Shown in pieces: positions 10,709 to 18,953 of a stretch of DNA of 64,000 nt. Origin of the DNA: Bulleidia extructa W1219 (GTDB lineage: Bacteria > Bacillota_I > Bacilli_A > Erysipelotrichales > Erysipelotrichaceae); NCBI RefSeq assembly GCF_000177375.1, contig NZ_ADFR01000007.1:52519-116518 (forward strand), read 5' to 3'. Position numbers and translations under genes: made by a program. The notes beneath the pieces are model-generated. The model was not told where the DNA came from. It searched no databases and saw only the letters and a program-made list of their open reading frames with translations. Position 1 is the stretch's first letter, and each line of letters starts with the position of its first letter.

Positions 10709-10821
10709 ATTTTTCCTCCTTGGATATTTCATCCTTATGTTTAAATATTATAGCCAAAATCAAAGTAATAATAGTATTTAATAGTCAATTAATTGTATAA
10801 TATTTCCAAGGAGTTATTTTT

Positions 10822-11670
10822 ATGACAAAACAGAACTTCATTATTCCCTTTTTAATTGAAAAAAATGAAATAGAAGAAATTGATGAATTAGCCCATTGGC
10901 ACCATTCTTTTGAATTCATTGAGATCCTAGAAGGAGAATACCAGTGTCACGTTTCAGGCAAAACTTTTCTAGCTCATCCTGGTGATCTATGTATCATCAA
11001 TCGTTCTCGGATTCATCGTATTTTAAACCAAAAAAAGGAGCGATGTCGAAAAAAAGTACTTATTTTTGATCCGGATTACTTTATTCATAATCCGGAAATC
11101 TATCAAAAGTACGTCAAACCGCTCCAAGAAGAGACCGCCTTTTCACACATGCAATTAAAATTCAAGTCAGGAATGGGAGCTGAACTAATCCATTTAATCG
11201 ACGAAATTGACCGATTAAATAGTGAAAAACCGGTCGGCTATGAAATGGAAACCATCGGTTTGATTTATCTTCTTTTAAGAAGATTATACTTAGCCCATCA
11301 CCAACAAGAAAAACTGCTTCAAGAAAACTATGACCTGAACAGTACCATTCAAAGAAAGATGACTCTTTATATTTATGAACACTACGCAGAGCATCTAACA
11401 TTAGAAAAAATTGCTCAAGCAGGTCTTGTATCTAAAAGTACCTGTATTCGTTTATTCAAAGAGTATACAGGAAAATCTCCGATTGATTTTTTAAATCGCT
11501 ATCGTTTAGAAGTTAGTAGTCAATTGTTAAAAAATAGTCATCGTTCCATTACTGATATTGCTTTTGAATGCGGATTTTCACAAGCCAGTTATTTTAATCG
11601 CCAGTTCAAAAAGGAATATGGCTCTTCACCCAATCAATATCGCCAGCAAAAAAATCATGACCGCTCGTAA
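10822..11670 (+). CDS. AraC-family transcriptional regulator with N-terminal cupin domain
   Basis: This 282-residue regulator has a cupin-like ligand domain (about residues 20-110, with the histidine cluster HWHHSFE and the segment HPGDLCIINRSRIH) and a C-terminal double helix-turn-helix (about residues 180-280; LTLEKIAQAGLVSKSTCIRLF and ITDIAFECGFSQASYFNRQF). The ligand is unknown, but such proteins often sense sugars. AAGGAG lies eight bases before the ATG. It is divergent from the dps-like gene. There is no obvious target operon adjacent, so it may act elsewhere. Confidence 0.88.
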   Translation: MTKQNFIIPFLIEKNEIEEIDELAHWHHSFEFIEILEGEYQCHVSGKTFLAHPGDLCIINRSRIHRILNQKKERCRKKVLIFDPDYFIHNPEIYQKYVKPLQEETAFSHMQLKFKSGMGAELIHLIDEIDRLNSEKPVGYEMETIGLIYLLLRRLYLAHHQQEKLLQENYDLNSTIQRKMTLYIYEHYAEHLTLEKIAQAGLVSKSTCIRLFKEYTGKSPIDFLNRYRLEVSSQLLKNSHRSITDIAFECGFSQASYFNRQFKKEYGSSPNQYRQQKNHDRS

Positions 11671-11687
11671 CACAGATGGTTTGATCC

Positions 11688-11710
11688 GAGGCTATAAGCC
11701 TCTTTTTTCT
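11688..11710 (+). terminator. rho-independent terminator after the AraC gene
   Basis: Stem GAGGCT/AGCCTC (11688-11693, 11697-11702) with a 3-base loop, followed by six T. Confidence 0.88.
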
Positions 11711-11832
11711 TTGCCTGTTTCCTTATTTCTTTATCTTTTTTAACATCTCTTTTAGAATTTTTTAAAAGTACTAGTATACTCTGCTGATATCTATAAATAC
11801 AGAATATAGTCAGCTATCGAATTTAAAAATTC

Positions 11833-11957
11833 TTAGTTGTGGGAAACAATGAATATTAGTTGATGATCACTTTTGCATTCATTGATTATATGAGAAATAT
11901 TCATCATATTGTAATAACCCATCCACTTGTAGGCTCATCAAAAAATATAAGTTTGGA
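11833..11957 (-). pseudogene. relic of an ECF/CbiO-type ABC transporter ATPase gene
   Basis: Immediately after the stop of the neighbouring ABC gene the minus strand reads SKLIFFDEPTSG, a Walker B and D-loop block. A frameshift follows, and then YYNMMNISHIINE... and LIFIVSHN, the H-loop (switch) histidine block, before a stop. This is the C-terminal third of an ATPase subunit with its 5' part missing. Homologous clusters elsewhere place ECF-type ATPase, T and S genes after such ABC pairs (known family context). A deletion appears to have removed them here. Confidence 0.7.
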
Positions 11958-11961
11958 ATTT

Positions 11962-13689
11962 TCACTGAATATTTGATTTTTTAAGCATTGTTTTATAAAA
12001 TTCTGAAGTTTTACAAAGTTCCTCATCTGTCCCTATTGCTTCTATTTTCCCTGAATTTAACAATACGATTTTATTCGCATTTCTTATTGTTCTCAGTCTA
12101 TGAGCAATAACGATAACGGTTTTTTCTTTTATCAGTGCAGATAAAGCTTCTTGAATCAAACTTTCATTTTCAACATCAAGAGAAGCTGTAGCTTCATCAA
12201 GCAGTATCATCGGTGCATCTTTCAAGATGGCTCTGGCTATGGATATTCTTTGTCTTTCTCCACCGGATAATCTTTGTCCGTTCTCTCCAATTATCGTATC
12301 TATTCCTTCTGGCATTTTATGGATGAATTCATAGCATCTTGCTATTTTAGCCGCTCTTACAATCTCCTCGTCTGTAGCATCCTTTTTACCAATTTTTATA
12401 TTATCTTTGATGCTTGCATTAAAAAGGGTAACCTCTTGAAATACTATAGAGAAATTTTTAAGGAGTGTTTCCGGATCAATCCCACTAATATCTTCGCCAC
12501 CGATCAAAATTTTTCCCCTATCTATATCCCAAAATCTTGCCGCAAGCTTGGTAAGGGTTGTTTTTCCACTTCCGCTTGAACCGATTAACGCAGTGATTTC
12601 ACCTTGCTTTGCAGTAAAACTCACACCATTTATGACAGAATGATCATCGTATCCAAAATAAACATCCTTGAACTCAATATCATAATTTTTGATTTCCATA
12701 TGCTTTCTACCCTCTTGGATAGGCATGGTTTTTATTTCCTTTATTCTTCCAACCACAGCATCCAGCATCACTATCATAGACATGAAAGTGATGATCCCCT
12801 CTATCGGAAGATAGATACTTGTTGTCATCATTAAAAAGGCTATATAAACCAGCACACTTACCTCACCTGCCATCAGCATGTTTATTCCGATAATAGCAAC
12901 GCTTATCATTCCGAGCTTTAAAATTGCCGTAGCTATGCCTGTAAGTGTTCCGGCAACAACTTCACCTTTTGTTTTCTGTTTTGTCGATTTGTTTAATTTT
13001 TCAAAAAAATCGTTCAGCATCCTATCTTCTAAATTGTAAGATTTTATTTGTTCAATTTGCTCTATCTTTTCCTGCAAGTCATCAAATACTTTGCGATGAT
13101 CATCCATCCATTTTTGCACTATTTTTTTCTGACTTTTCTTTGATAAAAATATGATTAGAATGGAAATCGGAATGACCCACAATGCTGCAAGAGCCAGTTT
13201 CCAATTATAGATAATGAGCATTAAAGCGATAACACCTGTGGAAATAATGGTGGCATATATTTGAGGAACAGCATGAGAAAAAATTGTTTCATACAAGCCC
13301 ATGTCATTCATCATCGTTTCAGAAAGATCTGCCAAATCTCTTTTACCAAAATAAGAAAGAGGCAATTTCTTTAATCTTTCCGCCAAATCAATTCTTGAAT
13401 TTGCACTCTCGTTGTACACATTGGTGTAAAGTCTTACATAATCCCATCTTGCTATTAAAAACATCACAATCATCATCACTACAATCAGTACAATATAGTG
13501 AACAGGAGTAAAATGATAGCTCTCAACACCTTTTAAAGTGCCGATATACTGAAATAAAAACAGAAAAGCAATGGTTGGCGAAAATAATTTTGTTAAATTA
13601 ACCAGTGTATGCGAAAAAATAGCTTTTTTTAAGTTCACCGCTCCTTTTTCCGACATAGCATATCGTTTTATAAAATAAGAAACCATCAT
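11962..13689 (-). CDS. ABC transporter half, fused permease and ATPase (second of a pair)
   Basis: At 575 residues, it has six predicted membrane segments in the first ~310 residues and then a nucleotide-binding domain with Walker A GSSGSGKTT, signature LSGGERQR, Walker B MILLDEAT and switch IAHRLRT. It starts on the base after the stop of its partner, with AGGAGG inside that gene's end, so the two are translated together and probably act as a heterodimer. The pair resembles IrtAB/YbtPQ-type half-transporters tied to metal-chelate uptake. That substrate is inference. Base composition and codon use look more AT-rich than the core genes, suggesting acquisition. Confidence 0.85.
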   Translation of the reverse strand: MMVSYFIKRYAMSEKGAVNLKKAIFSHTLVNLTKLFSPTIAFLFLFQYIGTLKGVESYHFTPVHYIVLIVVMMIVMFLIARWDYVRLYTNVYNESANSRIDLAERLKKLPLSYFGKRDLADLSETMMNDMGLYETIFSHAVPQIYATIISTGVIALMLIIYNWKLALAALWVIPISILIIFLSKKSQKKIVQKWMDDHRKVFDDLQEKIEQIEQIKSYNLEDRMLNDFFEKLNKSTKQKTKGEVVAGTLTGIATAILKLGMISVAIIGINMLMAGEVSVLVYIAFLMMTTSIYLPIEGIITFMSMIVMLDAVVGRIKEIKTMPIQEGRKHMEIKNYDIEFKDVYFGYDDHSVINGVSFTAKQGEITALIGSSGSGKTTLTKLAARFWDIDRGKILIGGEDISGIDPETLLKNFSIVFQEVTLFNASIKDNIKIGKKDATDEEIVRAAKIARCYEFIHKMPEGIDTIIGENGQRLSGGERQRISIARAILKDAPMILLDEATASLDVENESLIQEALSALIKEKTVIVIAHRLRTIRNANKIVLLNSGKIEAIGTDEELCKTSEFYKTMLKKSNIQ

Positions 13690-15447
13690 TTAACCTCCTA
13701 TCTTCCAATTTACGGACTTTTGATATTCTTCCCAAAGCTTTTTATAATGCCCATTGATATGGATTAAATCCGCATGCTTGCCTTCTTCTACAATTTTTCC
13801 CTTATCAATAACGAGGATCTTATCCGCCTCTATTACCGTAGATAATCTATGAGCAATCATTAGTGTTGTCTTGTTTTTTGACAGCTTCTTAAAAGACTCC
13901 TGAATCAAATGTTCATTTTCAGGATCTGTAAAAGCTGTAGCTTCGTCCAAAATGATAATGTCTGCATCTTTTAGAAAAGCTCTTGCGATAGAAAACCTTT
14001 GAGCCTCTCCACCTGAAAAATATGTGCCTTTTGTTCCGTAAACAGTATCAAGTCCCTTTTCCAAACGTTGAACAATATCCTTAGACCCCGAACTGATTAA
14101 AGCACTATCTATTTCTTGATCCGTGGCATCAGGTTTTGCTATCAAAAGATTATCTCTTAAGCTCATTTTAAACAGCTTGGAATTTTGAAAAACAAAAGCG
14201 ATTTTTTTCATTAAAGCCTCTTTTTCAAAATCCTTTATATTCGTTCCTCCAATATAAATCTCACCTGATTTTATATCGTAAAATCTTGCTGCAAGCCTTG
14301 CTATAGTGGTTTTACCACCACCTGATGAACCGACTAAAGCCACTCGTTCTCCCTTGTTTATTTGAAATGAAATATTATCTAGAACATTTTCACCACCATA
14401 AGAAAAGCTTACATTTTTAAATTCTATTCCTACATCAGAGCTTGTCTTATTTCCATAAACAAAATCATCAAATTCAAGTATCTTTTCAATTTTATCTAAA
14501 GCAAGTTCTGCAAAGTAGCTGAATTGTGTGATTGTTGCAGTTCTCATAATAAAAATAGCGAATGCCGGTCCTATCAGAAAATAAATAACAGAATCTGCAA
14601 CTACATTAGACAAGTTTCCATTAAATTTTATTAAAAGCAATGCCACAGGCACTAAGAAAAATGCCGTTGATGTAGAAACCGTTTCAAACCATGACATTTT
14701 ATTCGTGTAACTCATAGTAAGCTTAAGTACATGATCTTTTATTTTTATGATTAACGAATATAACTTATCAAAACTCTCGACACTTTGTGCAAATGTTTTG
14801 ACAACAGGAATTCCTCGAACATACTCCACGGTTTGAGAAGATAAGTTGGAAAGTTCTACATAATACTCATCCTTCATTTTCTTGGTTTCCGATGTCATCA
14901 TCGCTGACATTAATATCATGCCGATAATCATCGGTATCATACTGGCAAGTCCTAATTTCCAATTAAACATAAAGAAAAACACAATTAAAACTATCGGTGA
15001 TATCATTGTCATCGCCATATCAGGAAGTTGATGCGCTAAAAAAGAATGTGTTTCAGACGCTCCGGATACAATTACATTTCTTATTCTTCCACTTTCCTTA
15101 TCATCAAAATATCCTAATGGTTTATTGATCAATTTTTTGACCGAGGTCTTAATAATATTATCTTCCACTTCAAATGCAAAAATGTGGGATAAAACAAGAC
15201 CTATAAGATATATAAATAAACCTAAACCGGAAAATACTGCCGCATAAATAGCATTTGCCTTTATATAAGCAAAATCCACCATTTCATTTAAAATTAAATG
15301 ATTGACAATCCTATGAATAAAAACCATAGGCATTAAGACCATAATACCCGACACAGCAGACATCAGCATAGCCATATAAAGCAAAACACTTTTCTTACCG
15401 GCATAAGGCATTAGTCTTTTCAGTATCGATTTTTTCTTATTCTTCAC
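13690..15447 (-). CDS. ABC transporter half, fused permease and ATPase (first of a pair)
   Basis: At 585 residues, it has an N-terminal membrane domain and a C-terminal ATPase with Walker A GSSGGGKTT, signature FSGGEAQR, Walker B IIILDEAT and switch IAHRLST. The signature lacks the usual LSGG leucine, and the Walker B glutamate is kept. Translation starts at GTG (15447) after AAGGAGGAG. It is first in the operon and divergent from an AraC regulator across a region with tandem operator repeats. Partner of the downstream half-transporter; substrate unknown, iron chelates or another metal complex suspected from related clusters. Confidence 0.85.
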   Translation of the reverse strand: MKNKKKSILKRLMPYAGKKSVLLYMAMLMSAVSGIMVLMPMVFIHRIVNHLILNEMVDFAYIKANAIYAAVFSGLGLFIYLIGLVLSHIFAFEVEDNIIKTSVKKLINKPLGYFDDKESGRIRNVIVSGASETHSFLAHQLPDMAMTMISPIVLIVFFFMFNWKLGLASMIPMIIGMILMSAMMTSETKKMKDEYYVELSNLSSQTVEYVRGIPVVKTFAQSVESFDKLYSLIIKIKDHVLKLTMSYTNKMSWFETVSTSTAFFLVPVALLLIKFNGNLSNVVADSVIYFLIGPAFAIFIMRTATITQFSYFAELALDKIEKILEFDDFVYGNKTSSDVGIEFKNVSFSYGGENVLDNISFQINKGERVALVGSSGGGKTTIARLAARFYDIKSGEIYIGGTNIKDFEKEALMKKIAFVFQNSKLFKMSLRDNLLIAKPDATDQEIDSALISSGSKDIVQRLEKGLDTVYGTKGTYFSGGEAQRFSIARAFLKDADIIILDEATAFTDPENEHLIQESFKKLSKNKTTLMIAHRLSTVIEADKILVIDKGKIVEEGKHADLIHINGHYKKLWEEYQKSVNWKIGG

Positions 15448-15588
15448 TAAATAACTCCTCCTTTTCTTTAAAATGAATAAATTTCATAAATAGCCTTTTC
15501 AGACTTGTTGCAAAATATTTTTCTTGTTATTATCCCTTGTTTAATATAAAATAAATGAAAATTTCAATCAATTAGATATAGCTAATTA

Positions 15589-15620
15589 TGTCTAATTGGG
15601 ATAATGTCTACTTGGGATAA
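15589..15620. promoter_or_regulatory. tandem 16-bp direct repeats, probable AraC operator
   Basis: TGTCTAATTGGGATAA and TGTCTACTTGGGATAA lie head to tail (15589-15604, 15605-15620), differing at one base, directly before the AraC gene. An inverted partial copy, TTATTATCCC, lies at about 15526-15535, towards the ABC operon. Tandem direct repeats are the usual binding layout for AraC-type regulators, so this one probably controls both directions. Confidence 0.75.
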
Positions 15621-15643
15621 AATATAGAAATGAAAGGAATAAT

Positions 15644-16627
15644 ATGAGTGATTTTTATAACTTTGTTAAAAACTTTTTCTCTACAGATGAATGTATCAGC
15701 GATACAAAATACTCTACTGTAGGACATGAATTCCGTTTTAACACGGAGGATGCAGAAGGCATTTATTGGTTTTATGAAGGAGAAAATTTTACCATCGATA
15801 TCCATGATGTCTTCATAAAAAAAGAAATTATTCATACCAGTTTTTCCGGTTTAGACCATTTCTATTCCTTTTACTCCTCTTATTTAGTTACTGCAAATGG
15901 AGAATGTTTTAATCCTTATCAAAATCTTTCTTCAAACTCACTCTATGTTATAAATACAAAAAATTCTAAAAACTATAAGTTCATACTTCACAAAAGCTCT
16001 CCCTATTTAGGAATAGGTATCAATTTCAAACAAGCCATGATAGATGAATGCCTATCTTCTTATAAAAATAAAATTTGTAACTATGAAGATTTATTTTTTA
16101 ATACCAGTACCATCATAAACAAACTTTTAGAAAGAATTGCCAAAGATATACTGAATTGTAAAATGGGATCTCCTGCTGCTGAAATCTTCTTTGAATCAAA
16201 AGCAAAGGAATGGTTAAGCATTACAATAGACTCATTTTTAAATAAATACAACAATCCTATCTCTATTGCCGATGATGAAGCTTTAAAAAATGTTGCTAAT
16301 TATATCGACGATCATTATGCAACATCCATCTCGCAAGAAACTTTAGAAAAAATATCCACTATGAGTGGTACAAAGCTAAAAAAATTATTTAAACAAAAAT
16401 ATCAATGCACCATTACCGAATATACTCAAAAACGACGAATGAATATGGCGGAAATTCTTTTATTGAACTCCTCCCTTAAAATTCAGGATATAGCTGAAGC
16501 CGTAGGATATTCATCTCATAGCAAATTCAGTACCTGTTTCAAAAAATACAAAGGGCGATACCCCAAAGATATAAAAAAATATGCCAAAAAAATCATTCCG
16601 TCTCTTGATAGAAATGATAAGACCTGA
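15644..16627 (+). CDS. AraC-family regulator of the adjacent ABC transporter operon
   Basis: This 327-residue protein has an N-terminal sensing region with no clear motif and a C-terminal double helix-turn-helix (about residues 220-315: LEKISTMSGTKLKKLFKQKY and IQDIAEAVGYSSHSKFSTCF). Its overall shape matches YbtA-like regulators of siderophore systems (family knowledge). It is divergent from the ABC pair, and the intergenic region holds tandem repeats. Control of the transporter and of itself is therefore likely. AAGGAATAAT precedes the ATG. Lysine-rich and AT-rich, in keeping with the surrounding island. Confidence 0.85.
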   Translation: MSDFYNFVKNFFSTDECISDTKYSTVGHEFRFNTEDAEGIYWFYEGENFTIDIHDVFIKKEIIHTSFSGLDHFYSFYSSYLVTANGECFNPYQNLSSNSLYVINTKNSKNYKFILHKSSPYLGIGINFKQAMIDECLSSYKNKICNYEDLFFNTSTIINKLLERIAKDILNCKMGSPAAEIFFESKAKEWLSITIDSFLNKYNNPISIADDEALKNVANYIDDHYATSISQETLEKISTMSGTKLKKLFKQKYQCTITEYTQKRRMNMAEILLLNSSLKIQDIAEAVGYSSHSKFSTCFKKYKGRYPKDIKKYAKKIIPSLDRNDKT

Positions 16628-16741
16628 TTCCTTATCTGATACCATTTCTCTCATTCTTTCTATTCACTTACTTTCTTTATGATCAGACCGTTTTGGTGTT
16701 AGAATAAAAATAAGTCAAATTAAAAAGGGAATCCCCCTTAA

Positions 16742-16960
16742 TTATGGTATGACATTTATAGTAAAGAATACCCGGAACTCTCTTTTAAACAATGTGCCAA
16801 AAATCTTAGGATCAGTTTAAAGACTCTTTTCAAATAGTTAAAACAGTTTCAAGATCATGAGGGAGATTTTCAAAAGATGAAAAGACGATGGTTAACACAA
16901 TCGTTACAAGATTTGTCAAAGAAATTGATCCGTTGTCATTTATTTTCATCAGTTTTGTGA
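16742..16960 (+). pseudogene. relic of a helix-turn-helix transposase-like gene
   Basis: In the 470-base stretch between the AraC gene and the next gene, one frame reads KEYPELSFKQCAKNLRISL, then KTLFK, an in-frame TAG (16835-16837) and LKQFQDHEGDF. This looks like the DNA-binding part of an IS3-type OrfA. No intact start, catalytic part or repeats are visible. The rest of 16628-17097 contains only a short open stretch (VNEVFKEEFGYPP) that I could not assign. Confidence 0.35.
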
Positions 16961-17097
16961 ATGAGGTGTTTAAAGAAGAATTTGGTTATCCTCCCGACAA
17001 CGGATCTAAGAGAGGATATTTTTGAGTGGAAAGAGTCCTTTTTTTCTATTAGAACAAATTTTCCAAACGGAAATAGAGCTTATATGGAGGAAAAAGT

Positions 17098-17496
17098 ATG
17101 TTCAAAACAATTGGTCTTATGATCGTGCCACCAATCATTTTAGTCATAGTTGCTACAATCATTTTTGTTAAAGTGCTTTCCCGAGGGGAACAGAAATACG
17201 ATGTTTTTATGGTCGAAGGAAATGAATTGGTTGTCTTGGCAGGAATACCTGTAAGATACAGAATTAATGATATTGAAACGGTGATATTCTCAAATGTATT
17301 GGGAAAATACGGCAGTTTCGTAGGCATTATGAAAATAAAGAAAAAAGATGGTATTTTTGGTCGAAGCTTTAGGTTTGATGCGAGTGCTTACCATAAAAAG
17401 TTTGTACTTAGCAGTACACAAGAAGAGATAGACCTTGCTACCGAAAATTTGATGGAGCAACTTAGAAGTTATGGTGTTGATTGCAAAAAAGATTGA
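17098..17496 (+). CDS. small membrane-anchored protein of unknown function
   Basis: This 132-residue protein has one N-terminal membrane segment (MIVPPIILVIVATIIFVKVL, about residues 8-27). A beta-rich region follows that alternates charged and hydrophobic residues, similar in feel to bacterial PH domains, with a basic C terminus. GGAGGAAAAAGT precedes the ATG. It is not in an operon: relics flank it on both sides. I do not recognise a named family. Confidence 0.6.
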   Translation: MFKTIGLMIVPPIILVIVATIIFVKVLSRGEQKYDVFMVEGNELVVLAGIPVRYRINDIETVIFSNVLGKYGSFVGIMKIKKKDGIFGRSFRFDASAYHKKFVLSSTQEEIDLATENLMEQLRSYGVDCKKD

Positions 17497-17511
17497 ATCT
17501 ATCAATGATAA

Positions 17512-17640
17512 CAAAATTGATGATAAGTAACCTGTCTCGTTATCCCCGTGGATAATCATATTTTCTGTATTGGGGGCATTTTCTATATTTGATAATTCTT
17601 TATTTTCTAACAAAATTCTAGATTCTACCTTTATCTCTTT
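17512..17640 (-). pseudogene. relic of a site-specific DNA methyltransferase gene (N-terminal piece)
   Basis: The minus strand reads ESRILLENKELSNIE, then NTENMIIHGDN. That is the lead-in found before the DPPY catalytic motif in type III and related adenine methyltransferases (HGDN followed by LxALK...YIDPPYN). Here the frame continues into unrelated residues right after HGDNE. Only about 40 codons survive, downstream of the broken dinD gene. Confidence 0.4.
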
Positions 17641-17643
17641 ATC

Positions 17644-18417
17644 TTTACCAAGCTAAGTAAACTCTAACATCATCGATCAGTTTCCCAAAGTCAATTGCAT
17701 TTTTTGATGTAATGACAGGCTTGCCCGTTTCTACTTCTATTTCCTTTCTGGCATTGCCGGCAATATTATCACCACGCTTTGCTACTTTTTTATTTTATTC
17801 TAAACCTTGAGGATTGGTAGATTCTGCAATATCTTTCGTAGCTGTTTCTGCAAGCATTTAATATAAGTTCAGTAGTTGACATATTATCTCTTAGATTTTC
17901 TTTTTTAAGCCCTTTTAAATCTTTATACTGTCTTGTGATCATTCCACTCCAAGCCTTTGATATTTCATTAGTAAGAATTGCATATTCTTTGCCTTTTGTT
18001 ACGCCATGCTCTTGCCAAGAATCAGTAAGTCCTTTTCTTACCTGAATAGCCTGCAATCTTTGATTTATCCACTTTCTTGTATAACCTTTTTTCAAGTATG
18101 TTTCCAGCGCTCTATCTATTGTAAGCTCTGGATCGATTGTCTCATCGATTCTTTCTTTTCCAACTTCAGCTAGCCACATCTGTTTTATACATCTTACCGT
18201 CTTTAGGAGATTTTAATTTCAGTACGTGACAAAATGTCACGACCTCACTACCTTCTTCTTTTAACCTCTGTTTTAATTTTCGCCAATATGCTCCGGAATC
18301 TTTGCTATCAGTCAAAACTCCTATAATATCAACAATGCTAAAGTACCATTCTTCCTTTTCATTATCCCATGAAGATCGAATCTGATTTCCTTCAAATAAT
18401 TTTATATCATTACTCAT
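17644..18417 (-). pseudogene. dinD: broken dinD/BRO-family antirepressor-like gene
   Basis: The intact family protein is a BRO-N domain DNA-damage-inducible protein. Here the N-terminal part (SNDIKLFEGNQIRSSWD, ending KTDV) is followed by a small deletion and frame change, then WLAEVGKERIDETIDPEL. A second frameshift near 17858 leads to LAETATKDIAEST, an in-frame stop near 17796, and the tail GDNIAGNARKEIEVETGK. The reading ends at 17644. At least three lesions make it non-functional. GGAGG lies before the original start at 18417. Confidence 0.85.
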
Positions 18418-18598
18418 TATTCTTTTCCTCCGGTATAAATTCCAATATATCGTTAGGGGTGCAACCTAAAGCCATACAGATGCTTTCTAGTTTATCTAAA
18501 GCCATATATTGTCCACGGCGTATTTTTGTAATTATATTTGCAGAAATCTTAGCATCTCTCATTAAATCTTGATTGGAAATATCTTTTTCAATCATCAT
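18410..18598 (-). pseudogene. XRE/Cro-type repressor gene, 5' end lost
   Basis: The 62 residues contain most of a Cro/C1 helix-turn-helix (DLMRDAKISANIITKIRRGQ) and the family tail ALGCTPNDILEFIP. Relatives begin with about ten more residues (ISYNKLWKMM-like). Here the upstream side is replaced by an IS110 transposase fragment, so the first part of the gene is gone. The stop overlaps the start of the broken dinD gene by 8 bases, showing the two were once an operon. No ribosome site precedes the ATG. Confidence 0.7.
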
Positions 18599-18735
18599 AT
18601 GTTGTAGAACCGGAATGGCTTCTTGGAATATTCGATTCCTCGGTTATTAAATGCTCTCGCATAGTGCGTATCACTTCCAACATCAATACCGATTACTAAA
18701 GTTTTTAACTTCTTTAATTCTTTTGTTTTGTGCAT
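18596..18735 (-). mobile_element. IS110-family transposase, N-terminal fragment
   Basis: From the ATG at 18735 the minus strand reads MHKTKELKKLKTLVIGIDVG, then SDTHYARAFNNRGIEY and SKKPFRF. This is the DEDD-type N terminus of IS110 transposases, with the first catalytic aspartate in IGIDVG. The frame breaks at about 18600, where XRE sequence begins. The 100 bases upstream (18736-18850) would be the non-coding left end of the element, where IS110 relatives encode their bridge RNA. I see no further part of the IS. Confidence 0.8.
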
Positions 18736-18876
18736 TACAATTCATTTAAAATACCTCTCTGTTTTTTAAGATAACCTTTAACGTTTCAGTAATCTTAGTC
18801 TACTCTGAGGTATTTTTCTTTTTTAATGCCCACTTTTTAAACTATACGGGAACCTCCTTTCACTCAAATTCTTCAA

Positions 18877-18908
18877 TAAAAAAAGAATTAAGTATTCTCC
18901 TTAATTCT
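18877..18908 (-). terminator. rho-independent terminator after the alpha/beta hydrolase gene
   Basis: Stem AGAATTAAG/CTTAATTCT (18884-18892, 18900-18908), followed on the minus strand by a run of T. Confidence 0.85.
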
Positions 18909-18953
18909 ATAACTCCAATGACATTCTATCATTTTTTGAATGAACTAGATTGA

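Noticed and set aside
10796..10801. TATAAT before the AraC gene at 10822 as its promoter
   Set aside because: It would place the transcript start on the ribosome site, and no -35 is visible. The real promoter may lie elsewhere.
17290..17613. 107-codon minus-strand frame over the small membrane protein gene
   Set aside because: Its first 30 or so codons are the methyltransferase relic. The rest is antisense to the gene at 17098-17496. Not a real gene.
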